From Candidatus Babeliales bacterium (GTDB lineage: Bacteria > Babelota > Babeliae > Babelales > Vermiphilaceae): DNA of 64,000 nucleotides. The stretch lies in the NCBI GenBank assembly GCA_020050795.1, contig JAGVKD010000013.1, positions 1-64,000 on the forward strand, written 5' to 3'. Positions 8,919-18,987 of this stretch are shown here, in pieces (position 1 is the stretch's first letter; each line of letters starts with the position of its first letter). A program made the translations under genes and the position numbers. A model generated the notes under the pieces. That model saw nothing but the letters and a program-made list of their open reading frames with translations. It had not been told where the DNA came from and searched no databases.

Positions 8919-9107
8919 TTAACTACCTTTGCCGAATTGCCCAAAAGGCAGCACGCCTCGGACAGCCCCCATTGCTCCCTCTGACATTGCTTTTTGCTTC
9001 ATAGCGCCTGCATAACGATCAACTTGCGTGGTAACATACCAACCAACCACACAAAGAAGAACTATTGCTACCGCGAGCACAACCCATTTAAACATTTTCT
9101 CTTCCAT
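8919..9107 (-). CDS. Small single-span membrane protein
   Basis: 62 residues from ATG 9107, which has a strong AAGGAG site 5 bases upstream; an in-frame upstream ATG at 9131 has none. One transmembrane helix (about 6-26) is followed by a short polar tail ending in a Gly-rich stretch. No family is recognised. It belongs to a set of three small minus-strand membrane genes (8919-9573) that share size and arrangement with the two upstream ones. Confidence 0.6.
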   Translation of the reverse strand: MEEKMFKWVVLAVAIVLLCVVGWYVTTQVDRYAGAMKQKAMSEGAMGAVRGVLPFGQFGKGS

Positions 9108-9193
9108 CGCTATCTCCTTTTTTAGGAACAAAGAATAACCAAACTACTTGAGTTAGAATACCTACATGAACTGCATTGGTGGAAGAATTGAAA

Positions 9194-9222
9194 ATGGGCC
9201 CCGGTTTTTACCGCAAGCCCAT
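9194..9222 (-). terminator. Possible terminator after 9248 gene
   Basis: ATGGGC and GCCCAT arms enclose an inner CGG/CCG pairing; on the minus strand it is followed by TTTTC. The inner sequence resembles the terminator at 8865-8906, suggesting the small genes were copied with their terminators. Confidence 0.45.
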
Positions 9223-9247
9223 AGACTTTTTCTCAATTAAAATTAGT

Positions 9248-9451
9248 TTAGTCTTCTGTCATCCCTTCAGATATCGCAGGTTCTGACATCATAGGCGCTT
9301 CTTCAACGGTCATAGTTTCAGTTACCATTTCTTCTTGCGGCATAGACGCTGCATAATCTTCAACTTTATTCTTCATACGCCAGCCAATCATCCCAAGCAC
9401 TACAAGCACTACTGCAATCACGATAACATATTTGAGCATTCCCTTGTCCAT
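9248..9451 (-). CDS. Small single-span membrane protein with acidic tail
   Basis: 67 residues from ATG 9451, set by AAGAAGGA 6 bases upstream. A short N-terminus is followed by one transmembrane helix (about 5-24) and a Met/Glu-rich acidic tail (about 35-67, with repeated EEM/MSEP motifs). It resembles the protein at 8919-9107 in layout but not in tail sequence. A palindrome lies 34 bases upstream of the start. Function unknown. Confidence 0.55.
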   Translation of the reverse strand: MDKGMLKYVIVIAVVLVVLGMIGWRMKNKVEDYAASMPQEEMVTETMTVEEAPMMSEPAISEGMTED

Positions 9452-9484
9452 TCTCATTCCTTCTTTTAAATCAAACAGGATAAC

Positions 9485-9506
9485 TTTAGCATACAATCAT
9501 GCTAAA
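9485..9506 (-). promoter_or_regulatory. Palindrome copy 1, possible operator
   Basis: TTTAGCAT-6-ATGCTAAA, a perfect 8-bp inverted repeat, 34 bases upstream of the 9451 start and overlapping the stop of the 23-residue gene. A near-identical element occurs at 9614-9635 at a similar distance from the next start. It could be a repressor site or a short hairpin. Confidence 0.45.
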
Positions 9507-9573
9507 AGATGCGAACCAAACCGAGCACTAAGAGTACCACTAAAACAATAATAACTATTTGAACGATTCCCAT
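9502..9573 (-). CDS. 23-residue membrane micropeptide
   Basis: A 24-codon frame (ATG at 9573-9571, TAG at 9504-9502). Its product is almost entirely hydrophobic (MGIVQIVIIVLVVLLVLG, then LVRIF), one membrane helix with a single Arg near the end. It has the same AAGGAATGAGA ribosome site as the 9248-9451 gene, and the same palindrome upstream, which argues it is a real gene and not chance. It resembles very small single-helix proteins of the DUF3309 kind only in size and composition. Function unknown. Confidence 0.55.
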   Translation of the reverse strand: MGIVQIVIIVLVVLLVLGLVRIF

Positions 9574-9613
9574 TCTCATTCCTTTTTACAAAAAACAAAA
9601 CAACTTGCATAAC

Positions 9614-9635
9614 TTTAGTATGGCTTCATGCTAAA
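9614..9635 (-). promoter_or_regulatory. Palindrome copy 2, possible operator
   Basis: TTTAGTAT-6-ATGCTAAA, one mismatch from perfect symmetry, 41 bases upstream of the micropeptide start. Partner of 9485-9506; the flanking ATAAC is also shared. Confidence 0.45.
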
Positions 9636-9722
9636 AATCAAGTCCGCAATAACTCATTTGACTTTAGATAACAGACCTGACTATGGTGGAGAGAGAAAAT
9701 TAAGTAGTAATGAGGATCGTCT

Positions 9723-10757
9723 ATGCCAACCAAATCAACGCAAGAAACTCGCCCGCTAGTCGTCAGTCCGCTATATCAAACTATTTTAATCATCATAAGT
9801 TTTACCTGTTTAAGTCTTGCTTTCTACAAACAGTTTAATATTTTTCATTTCTTAGATGCACGGCCCAATATCCGCACTGTCACACCACAGATCTATGCCG
9901 AATCGGGAGGATTTGCATCAGTTATTAGAGTTGGTCTTGAGATCGGTGATTTTGAAGTATTCAACATGACTGAAAACAAATTCACTTTTAATGGAATCGT
10001 CTGGTTTCAATTCACACCCGGCATCATCTCTCTCGATACTCTCGAACAATTCAGATTTAGTCGCGGAGAAGTTTTAAAGAGATCAGAGCCAGATATTCAA
10101 TTAATTGATGATAAAATTTTAGTGCGCTATCTGGTGAAAGTACAATTCACCGCCCCTCTTGATCATTCCTTTTTCCCTCTCGATGATCATCGCGTTTATC
10201 TCATGCTAGCTCATCCATTTATTGCCATCGGAGAAATAATTTTTGATGCTTCGATTAGCGATTTTATAACGAAAAAGAATGTTGCTGATGTCGGTTGGAA
10301 TGAAGTAAATCAACAAGTGGAACCAGGATTTTCTCAAGCAAAAATTAGTGAAAATGATCCTCGCACAACCCGTAATTATCCGGCCGTACTCTTTGCAATT
10401 GATTATGAACGATATGGCATTCGGCATTTTCTCACAATTATACTTCCTCTTTTGCTCATATTTTATATCAGCTTCTTTAGCTTATGTATAAAAGAATCTA
10501 ATATATCTCTCGCAATAGTCGCCGTTACTGCGCTCATTTCATATCGCTTTGTTATTGACCGAATGTCACCTGATGTTGGTTATTTCATGTTTTCTGATTA
10601 TTACTTTTTTATTTTTCTTGGGGGCGTACTAGCCGTATTTTTGCTCAACATGATAAATGAATATTCCACTTTACTGACGACACTACATCTCAAAATTGCT
10701 ATTGCATGCATTCACCTAGTGGTTGTAGCCTTCGTTGCCTACCTATTTCTTTATTAA
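9723..10757 (+). CDS. Pentameric ligand-gated ion channel (GLIC-like)
   Basis: 344 residues. An N-terminal hydrophobic segment (about 17-37) acts as signal or anchor, followed by a beta-rich extracellular domain (about 45-230) and four membrane helices. Family hallmarks seen: a Pro-loop with F151-P152-L153-D154 and no flanking Cys pair, as in bacterial channels; the pre-M1 Arg-Tyr/Arg-His stretch; and an M2 helix that aligns without gaps to the GLIC pore, with Glu at -2' (E258), Asn at 0', Ser at 2' and Pro at 23' (P283). The -2' Glu predicts cation selectivity; the 9' gate position is Thr where GLIC has Ile. M3 and M4 follow. The start has TGAGGAT upstream. The next gene begins 14 bp later and encodes a periplasmic ligand-binding fusion, a possible partner. 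The ligand is unknown. Confidence 0.85.
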   Translation: MPTKSTQETRPLVVSPLYQTILIIISFTCLSLAFYKQFNIFHFLDARPNIRTVTPQIYAESGGFASVIRVGLEIGDFEVFNMTENKFTFNGIVWFQFTPGIISLDTLEQFRFSRGEVLKRSEPDIQLIDDKILVRYLVKVQFTAPLDHSFFPLDDHRVYLMLAHPFIAIGEIIFDASISDFITKKNVADVGWNEVNQQVEPGFSQAKISENDPRTTRNYPAVLFAIDYERYGIRHFLTIILPLLLIFYISFFSLCIKESNISLAIVAVTALISYRFVIDRMSPDVGYFMFSDYYFFIFLGGVLAVFLLNMINEYSTLLTTLHLKIAIACIHLVVVAFVAYLFLY

Positions 10758-10771
10758 TTCTAGAGGTTACC

Positions 10772-13114
10772 GTGAACATAGTTAAAAAAGCCTTATTCTT
10801 GCTCATAGGTATTTTGTGCATTACATATAATGATTGTACCGCTTTTAGCACACTCTCAGAATTGCAAAAATATGCGATAGAATACCAAGAATATCCAACA
10901 GGCAACATCGATTGGGTGAATCCCGATTATTCTTCATATCACAACAAAATTACTCGGGTGACACCCTCAATACTTCGTTATTTTATGAACAAAAGAGATA
11001 TTGCTCGCAACCTACAAGCAAAACTCACTAACTATCTGGCAACCATAGCCCCATCTCTTATAACCCAAGCAATTAATACCGATATAAAACGAACTGTTTC
11101 CCTAAAATTGCAAAAAAAACTCACCAAATACCTTGCCCCACTACAGCCAGCTGAACTCGCTCAAGAAAAAATTGTTAAAATTAATTCAGACACAGCTCGT
11201 GTTTTTGTTTGGGGGGATGTGCATGCCGCATTTCATTCAGTCATTCGCTGCTTGGCCTGGTTACATGAAGAGAAAATTATCAATGAAAACTTGGAAATCA
11301 TTAAGCCTGATAATTATTTCGTATTTAATGGGGACCTCGTCAATCGATCTCCCTACAATATGGAAATGCTCATTCTTATTTTAACCTTGATACAAAAAAA
11401 TCCCGATAAGGTCTTTTATATATGTGGTGCTCATGAATATAAAGGATATTGGAGAAATTTTTCTCTTAAACAAGAACTGCGTATTCGAGCAAAACACCTT
11501 AGCAACGAACAGATTCCTCTGGGTAAAGAAATTGATGCTTTTTTTGCAACACTTCCTTTTGCTGTCTATTTGAGCAATCCGAATCATCCAACAAATGTTA
11601 TTCGTATTTCCCATTTTTCTCGAACATCAGACACGATAGACGAACAAAAATGCGGCACATTCTTTACTGACACTAAACCAGGTCTTTCCTTTTATGACAT
11701 CAAACAAGAAGCTCCTTGTCCTGAACATATTGATGTTGTCGCGCTCATCACCACAGAAAATTGGAAAGAAATGGAGCTGGTCAAAGATGGACTTATTCTA
11801 CTCGAGCAAGATTTAGGCTCGATAACTTGGGGTGTATTTTCTTCCCCAACTCAGGTATATCAAAATTATACTAATTTTTTTTATGATTCTTTTGCCTCAA
11901 TCCAAGTGGCAACGCCAATAGAAAAAAGTACCATCACTCTGATTAACCGTGATGTGCGCACAAAAGATAACTTTATGGTGCAGGAACCCCTTAATATAAT
12001 GTCCGGCATGCCTGCAAAAGATCCAAGAAGCTATTCGGGAAAACCAAACATCATATTAGGATCAAGCATGTCCCTCGTACAAGGCGTTCCTGTAATGGGC
12101 AAAAATGCCAAACAGGGATTAATGACACGAATTAACAAAGAAAATAGTGAACAAGGCGGCATTAACGGACAACTTCTTCGTGTTGTGGTTAAAAATGATG
12201 ACTACACGCCCTCAAAAACACGAAAAAACATTCTGGAATTTATTGATCGCGGCATAAATATCACACTGCTACAAATTGGCACACCAACATTATCCGCCTA
12301 TATTGATTTAATTAAAGAAGGGAAATTGCTTGCACTTTTTCCCATAACGGGCAACCCTCTTTTCTACACGGCAGACTCGAAAGGAATAATCAACTATCGC
12401 GCTAATTATTCTGATGAAGTCCATGCACTCATAAATTATATCTATACAGATAGGGGCGATCGCAGTTTTGCCTTTTTCTATCAGAATGATTCTTATGGAA
12501 TTAGCCCTCTTGATACTGCCCACAATTCTCTAGAAAAACTTGATATAAAAGGATGGACCGATATTCCATATGTCCGTGGAAGTGCAGACTTGAAGGAACA
12601 AGCAAAAAAAATTAAAGAAGCACAAAGCGAAGCATTGGGCCTCTTTTCTACTGCTCAACCAACACAAGAACTGATTCGCCAATTGGGCGTTGATCAAATT
12701 GTAAATAAAGATTTATTTGGAATTAGCTTTCTTGGAGAAGAATCATTCCGCCAGTTTATTAAAAAACATGGCATCCCGGTCACCTTTGGAGCTGTGGTCC
12801 CCAATCCTCGGACCAGCAAACTCGAAATTGTTGAAGAATATCGAACAGAAATGCAAAAAAATACCTATAGCTACAGCGTCTTCTCTCTAGAAGCCTATAT
12901 AGCTACAAGTATTTTAATTGAAGCACTCAAGATGATTGATGGGCCAATAACAATGGAATCAGTGAAAGCAAAACTTGAATCCTTCAACGATGTTGATATC
13001 AAAGGATTGCGTCTTACCTATGATCAAAAGCACCACAGTCTAGCAAAATATGTGTATTTAGAAACCAGTGATGAGCACGAATGGATACGTGAAGAGATTA
13101 GAACGCTTAATTAG
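10772..13114 (+). CDS. Secreted metallophosphatase-like / type I periplasmic binding protein fusion
   Basis: 780 residues from GTG 10772, chosen because AGAGG lies 5 bases upstream and a signal peptide (1 to about 25) follows; an in-frame ATG at 10706 lies inside the channel gene. Residues about 140-400 resemble calcineurin-like phosphatases: GDVHAAFHS, FNGDLVNRS and GAHEY correspond to the GDxH, GDxxDRG and GNHE motifs, but the Asp of DRG is Asn and the Asn of GNHE is Ala, so activity is doubtful. Residues about 423-770 resemble LivJ-type receptors: GSSMSLVQG, a GINGQLLRVVVKNDDY segment and an FPITGNPLF hinge region. The product should be periplasmic or surface-exposed. Tight spacing to the channel gene suggests cotranscription and a sensing role. 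The 3' end overlaps the convergent helicase gene by 4 bases. Confidence 0.75.
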   Translation: MNIVKKALFLLIGILCITYNDCTAFSTLSELQKYAIEYQEYPTGNIDWVNPDYSSYHNKITRVTPSILRYFMNKRDIARNLQAKLTNYLATIAPSLITQAINTDIKRTVSLKLQKKLTKYLAPLQPAELAQEKIVKINSDTARVFVWGDVHAAFHSVIRCLAWLHEEKIINENLEIIKPDNYFVFNGDLVNRSPYNMEMLILILTLIQKNPDKVFYICGAHEYKGYWRNFSLKQELRIRAKHLSNEQIPLGKEIDAFFATLPFAVYLSNPNHPTNVIRISHFSRTSDTIDEQKCGTFFTDTKPGLSFYDIKQEAPCPEHIDVVALITTENWKEMELVKDGLILLEQDLGSITWGVFSSPTQVYQNYTNFFYDSFASIQVATPIEKSTITLINRDVRTKDNFMVQEPLNIMSGMPAKDPRSYSGKPNIILGSSMSLVQGVPVMGKNAKQGLMTRINKENSEQGGINGQLLRVVVKNDDYTPSKTRKNILEFIDRGINITLLQIGTPTLSAYIDLIKEGKLLALFPITGNPLFYTADSKGIINYRANYSDEVHALINYIYTDRGDRSFAFFYQNDSYGISPLDTAHNSLEKLDIKGWTDIPYVRGSADLKEQAKKIKEAQSEALGLFSTAQPTQELIRQLGVDQIVNKDLFGISFLGEESFRQFIKKHGIPVTFGAVVPNPRTSKLEIVEEYRTEMQKNTYSYSVFSLEAYIATSILIEALKMIDGPITMESVKAKLESFNDVDIKGLRLTYDQKHHSLAKYVYLETSDEHEWIREEIRTLN

Positions 13115-14835
13115 CGTTGACGACGAAAATCTCTACCGCCACCATTATAGCTTCGGCCACCGCCATTACCACCACGATACTCTCTACCGCCACCATTGCC
13201 ACCACGGCGATCTCCATAACCACTGTTACGTTTTTCAGGAGAGCTGCCTGCCAATTCAATACGCACACGGCGACCATTGAACTGTGTATCAAGTAAGGCT
13301 TTAACAATTTGTTGCGCTACTGGTACATCTGTGGCGTTAAAGAAGCTGAATTTATCTTTAACATTAAGATCGAATACTGAAGAACGAGTCAGACCTGTTT
13401 CATTAACAACCAATGTTGTTAACAATTCGCTGTCCAAGCCATCCATAGTACCCAAGTTAATGAATAAGCGAGCTTCATTTCTGTTTGAGAATGAGCCGCG
13501 AGAGTCAGATGGATCGATGTTGAAATCAACATCTTTTTTATAGCGACCAAGAAGCTGTTCACACTCAAGAGCGAGCAAGCGCTTAACCACGTCTTCTTTC
13601 GAAACGTTAGCGAGCGATTCCATCACTTCTGGCAGAACGAGTTGCACAAATTCAGAGTCCTGAGGAGTTTCTTTAATTTGTTCAACAAAGTGGGCCAATT
13701 TTCGACGACGCACTTCTTGCGAGCTTGGTACTTTAATCAATTCAATTTTAGCGCCCAGCGATGTTTCCATATAACGGATTCTGCGAGCTTCTTTCATATT
13801 TGCAAGAATGATCGACATACCCGATTTTCCTGCACGAGCAGTTCGTCCGCTACGATGGGTATACATTTCGATATCATCAGGAAGATGATAATGAAACACA
13901 TGGGTCACGTCGCTTACGTCGATACCACGAGCAGCCACATCTGTTGCGACAAGAACTTGCAAGTGTTTATCGCGGAACTTATTCATGACTACATCACGTT
14001 GACCTTGAGACAAATCACCATGGAGTGCATCAGCATCGTAACCATCACGAAGCAAATCGCTCGCAACTTCTTTTGCATCACGACGTGTGCGGCAAAAGAC
14101 GATACCAAACATTTCTGGAAACGCATCAATTAAGGTGCGTAGTGCCATATATTTGTCACGCTCTTTGAGCAAGCAATATTGATGCTCAATATTACGTGCA
14201 CCACTGTTTTTTGTTCCAACAGTGACACGCAATGGGTCTTTCATATAGTTTTTTGCAATGTTAGCAACTTCTGGCAACATAGTAGCCGAGAAGAGCCACG
14301 TATTACGTTCAGCTGGTACATGATTCAAAATTTTGTCGATGTCTTCTTGAAAGCCCATTTTGAGCATTTCATCAGCTTCATCTAGTACCACGATAGAAAC
14401 GTTATTCAAATTGATAGTTTTGCGCTGCAAATGATCGATGATACGACCAGGTGTTGCAACCACAATATGCGCACCCTTTTGGAGTGAACGCATTTGGCGC
14501 TGAATATCAGCACCACCGTATACTGCAACCACACGCAAGCCGCGCATGTTCTTAGCATACTTTTCCAACTCAGTCGTGATCTGCAAGCACAATTCGCGCG
14601 TTGGACAGATAATCAACCCTTGTGGTTTGATATTGGCAACGTCGATACGCTCCAACAATGGCAAACCAAAAGCAGCTGTCTTACCGGTACCCGTTTGGGC
14701 CAGACCAATAAAGTCAGTTTTTTTCTCGATTAATACTGGAATTGCTTTTTCTTGAATTTCGGTTGGTTTGATAAAACCGAGCGAACTGATTGCATCAAGC
14801 AATGATGCGTTCATACCTAAATCTTTAAACTCCAT
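13111..14835 (-). CDS. deaD: DEAD-box RNA helicase, DeaD/CsdA type
   Basis: 574 residues. All core motifs are present: Q motif (FIKPTEIQ), AQTGTGKT (motif I), PTRELCLQ, TPGR, DEAD, SAT, and HRSGRTARAG (motif VI). After the two RecA-like domains comes a DbpA-type RNA-binding domain (about 460-540, ending RRVRIELAG) and a Gly/Arg-rich tail of RGGNGGGR units. This layout matches cold-shock helicase CsdA/DeaD, which unwinds RNA in ribosome assembly and mRNA turnover. AGGGGAT precedes the start. It is one of two DEAD-box genes in the window (see 21897-23174), and only this one has the C-terminal RNA-binding module. Confidence 0.93.
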   Translation of the reverse strand: MEFKDLGMNASLLDAISSLGFIKPTEIQEKAIPVLIEKKTDFIGLAQTGTGKTAAFGLPLLERIDVANIKPQGLIICPTRELCLQITTELEKYAKNMRGLRVVAVYGGADIQRQMRSLQKGAHIVVATPGRIIDHLQRKTINLNNVSIVVLDEADEMLKMGFQEDIDKILNHVPAERNTWLFSATMLPEVANIAKNYMKDPLRVTVGTKNSGARNIEHQYCLLKERDKYMALRTLIDAFPEMFGIVFCRTRRDAKEVASDLLRDGYDADALHGDLSQGQRDVVMNKFRDKHLQVLVATDVAARGIDVSDVTHVFHYHLPDDIEMYTHRSGRTARAGKSGMSIILANMKEARRIRYMETSLGAKIELIKVPSSQEVRRRKLAHFVEQIKETPQDSEFVQLVLPEVMESLANVSKEDVVKRLLALECEQLLGRYKKDVDFNIDPSDSRGSFSNRNEARLFINLGTMDGLDSELLTTLVVNETGLTRSSVFDLNVKDKFSFFNATDVPVAQQIVKALLDTQFNGRRVRIELAGSSPEKRNSGYGDRRGGNGGGREYRGGNGGGRSYNGGGRDFRRQR

Positions 14836-15027
14836 ATCCCCTACATCTAATTAATGAATTCTGTAAAAATGTGTCATCGGCTCAGATTAGGATCTTTTCA
14901 GTAGATATGTCGTTAGTAAAGACCCCACCCTTATGCTTTATCTTAGCGCTAAAGCGCCATTTTTGCAAGTGGAAAAGAATTGCCAATTAATATTGCGGCC
15001 AAGAATTCTAATGGTCCATACGGGAAG

Positions 15028-15987
15028 CTAGTCAGCCTTATGGGTAAATAGCTTTTCATACGCATTCCACAATGGCCGCGAAAGCGAGTTGTGCCCACCG
15101 GTAGATCCAGTCAAGATTGTGGTGATGCCCCCAGCATTGTAGGTCTTGAGACGGTCTATATAGAGCTGATCATCCCGATTTGAGAGAACCTCATCATTCT
15201 GCTCGAAGTAGAGCAAAACATTCAAATCTAACCCTTCCAGGCCATCAAGGCGATCAATCGGCCGCATCTCATTCAGCCTATAGTGCTGATCACAAACAAC
15301 CAATCCCTTCTCTGGTCCACGGGCTGCAATAATCTCATCGGCCGATTTGAGTGGGCAATCAAGAATCACTAAACCTTTACGCACAGCCTCGAGAATCAGA
15401 CCCCGATCGTTATAGGTAATGCCGATTCTTTCCAGCTCATGGGCATACTTATCGCTATTGAGCACCGCCAAGAGATTCACCGTCACACCACCGCCAGCAG
15501 AAAAGCCATATAAGCTAATTTTTTCAATACCATGGTCTAGGCACTGCTTCATCAGAAAAAGTGGCGGCAGGAGCTCATTGATGGTCCCAAACGCACTTTG
15601 TGTAAAGTCATAGGTGTTCCAATCGGGAATATCGTGATCGGGAAAATTAAAAGTGATAACCGGGCCGCGTAGTAAGCGACGGTCTTTCAGCATGCGACCA
15701 AGATCTTTATTGGCACCTGAACCATGGAGAGAAATCGTGACGCCCTCTTTGAGCGAATCGCCATCGATAACAAGCACTTTTGTGCCAAGACTATAAGAAA
15801 ATAAATGTGATGCTCTTTTGACTAGGTCATTTTCGAATTGTTGGGCTACTGTTTGCATGGGTTGCTCCAATCCTTTTTTACCCAATTCTAGCTCAGCCCC
15901 CTTGTGGGGTAAATGAGATGTGCAGGTAATTGATGATATGCAGAAAAAACCAAGGGAAATTAAAAATAAATTATTAAGATATTTCAT
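15028..15987 (-). CDS. Secreted alpha/beta-hydrolase-like protein
   Basis: About 319 residues from ATG 15987; a TTG at 15996 with a better-spaced GGAG is an alternative. The N-terminus is a signal peptide ending near ITCTSH, possibly lipoprotein-like, though the residue before Cys is Thr. The fold cues are those of alpha/beta hydrolases: an oxyanion region ISLHGSGAN (about 83-91), the nucleophile elbow GFSAGGG (about 160), an acid candidate in NDEVLSNRD and a C-terminal GGHNSL His. It may be an esterase or lipase acting in the envelope; the substrate is unknown. It lies 39 bp downstream of the acetyltransferase gene on the same strand and may be in one transcript. Confidence 0.65.
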   Translation of the reverse strand: MKYLNNLFLISLGFFCISSITCTSHLPHKGAELELGKKGLEQPMQTVAQQFENDLVKRASHLFSYSLGTKVLVIDGDSLKEGVTISLHGSGANKDLGRMLKDRRLLRGPVITFNFPDHDIPDWNTYDFTQSAFGTINELLPPLFLMKQCLDHGIEKISLYGFSAGGGVTVNLLAVLNSDKYAHELERIGITYNDRGLILEAVRKGLVILDCPLKSADEIIAARGPEKGLVVCDQHYRLNEMRPIDRLDGLEGLDLNVLLYFEQNDEVLSNRDDQLYIDRLKTYNAGGITTILTGSTGGHNSLSRPLWNAYEKLFTHKAD

Positions 15988-16026
15988 ATTAACCAAAGCA
16001 ATAACTCCTGCCTCTTTCAAATCACA

Positions 16027-16767
16027 CTAATTGCCGTAGACATCATACTGAGCATATTCGTGAAATCCAAGGCTCTCATATACAGGTTTTCCAAGCACAG
16101 AGGCAATGAGCAATGCTATTTTAAAGTTCGCGTTTTTTGCATCAGACAACAATCTCGCTGAAATAACAGATCCAAACCCTCTTTTTCTAAAAGTTGGTGA
16201 TGTTGAAATCCAGTGAACTGTCGCTACCTCATCCTTATGCTTGATTAGCATTCCTGTGGCCATTGGTTCACCATCACAATAGCCCAAATAAAGATCCACA
16301 TACCCTAGATGAATGTTGTCTATTAAAAAACGAATGGCTTGACCAAAATCATCTCGATCAAAACTAAAAGCGTGTGCCGCAACTGAAATCCATGTTTCTA
16401 ACTGCGCCCCATCAAGCGCAATCTTATCTATGCGCATGTCAGTATCAGAAATGCGGGCTTCAAAGGTACTCAAATCACAACTCATTGCTGGATGCATTGT
16501 CTGCTTTTCTAAACCATGCTTTTCAAGTATTAATCGTGATTCAACATCTCTAGATTCCACGTACCAACTAAACTTTTTTTCTCCAAAGAATTGCTTAACT
16601 CTCTGAATGTCGGCTTCTTGCAATCCCGGAGTATGACACACTCTATTGATTAAACGAGCAGAACTTTGAGTTGCGATCATCAGACAATGATCACCCAAAC
16701 GCTCTCCAACTCCAATTTGAGCATCCACATAAATGAGATATGGTAAAAGCATCCAATAGTTCAACAT
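16027..16767 (-). CDS. GNAT-family acetyltransferase
   Basis: 246 residues from ATG 16767. This start follows the groEL terminator and has CAGGGAC 5 bases upstream; a GTG further upstream falls inside the terminator. The C-terminal half has the GNAT fold: a beta4 strand ATVHWISTSP, then motif A RKRGFGSVISARLL for acetyl-CoA pyrophosphate binding (about 195-210), and a late ESLGFHEYAQYDVY strand typical of the family. The N-terminal half is less conserved and could be a degenerate second GNAT unit. The acceptor substrate cannot be inferred. Confidence 0.8.
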   Translation of the reverse strand: MLNYWMLLPYLIYVDAQIGVGERLGDHCLMIATQSSARLINRVCHTPGLQEADIQRVKQFFGEKKFSWYVESRDVESRLILEKHGLEKQTMHPAMSCDLSTFEARISDTDMRIDKIALDGAQLETWISVAAHAFSFDRDDFGQAIRFLIDNIHLGYVDLYLGYCDGEPMATGMLIKHKDEVATVHWISTSPTFRKRGFGSVISARLLSDAKNANFKIALLIASVLGKPVYESLGFHEYAQYDVYGN

Positions 16768-16780
16768 AACGTCCCTGAAA

Positions 16781-16812
16781 AATTGGGCGCCGTTTTTAGA
16801 CGACACCCAATT
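16781..16812 (-). terminator. groEL terminator
   Basis: AATTGGGTGTCGT and ACGGCGCCCAATT pair on the minus strand (with G-U pairs) around CTAAAA, followed by T's. It lies directly after groEL. Confidence 0.75.
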
Positions 16813-16849
16813 TCAATTCACTAATCAATCCCAAAACTAATTTCAGGAA

Positions 16850-18508
<1,659 letters not shown>

Positions 18509-18545
18509 CTATTAATTCTTAATTTTTTTCAATCTGAGGTTGAGG

Positions 18546-18833
18546 TTATTGCTCAACAACACCCAAAATATCATCTTCTCGAATGATCAAATGAGCAGTG
18601 TCAGTTTCTGTTCCAGCATATTTGCCAAAATAAACCACATCACCCGCTTTGACCGCAACTGGAATCACGATTCCATTCCCATCTCTGCGCCCAGTACCAA
18701 CAGAGACAACTTTCCCTGTTTGTGTTTTTTCTTGAGCCGCATCAGGAATGAATATCCCAGAAGCCGTTTTTGCTTCACTTTCCAGACGTTTGACCAAAAT
18801 ACGGTCACCAAGGGGTCTGAATTTTTCAAACAT
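18546..18833 (-). CDS. groES: Co-chaperonin GroES (Hsp10)
   Basis: 95 residues with the GroES family pattern: [14 protein letters not shown] at the start, a mobile loop (about 17-33), the [12 protein letters not shown] strand region and an ending [11 protein letters not shown]. It caps GroEL during folding. AGGAG lies 7 bases before ATG 18833. First gene of the groES-groEL operon; the upstream 150 bp hold only a small ACTGA-CTA-TCAGT palindrome (18890-18902), of unknown relevance. Confidence 0.97.
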   Translation of the reverse strand: MFEKFRPLGDRILVKRLESEAKTASGIFIPDAAQEKTQTGKVVSVGTGRRDGNGIVIPVAVKAGDVVYFGKYAGTETDTAHLIIREDDILGVVEQ

Positions 18834-18987
18834 TATAATTCTCCTACCATCAAAAAACTTCGATAAAACTTAATAATTTCGTTCGTTTAACTGACTATCA
18901 GTCTACTTAAAAATCTAAAAATTTCAATGCACGTAATCTTACAGAATCACACTCACATCCCAGAGCGGACCCCTGTAAAGCTGGCCC

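Noticed and set aside
18834-18987. CIRCE element upstream of groES
   Set aside because: The TTAGCACTC-9-GAGTGCTAA pattern is absent; only a short 5-bp palindrome is seen.
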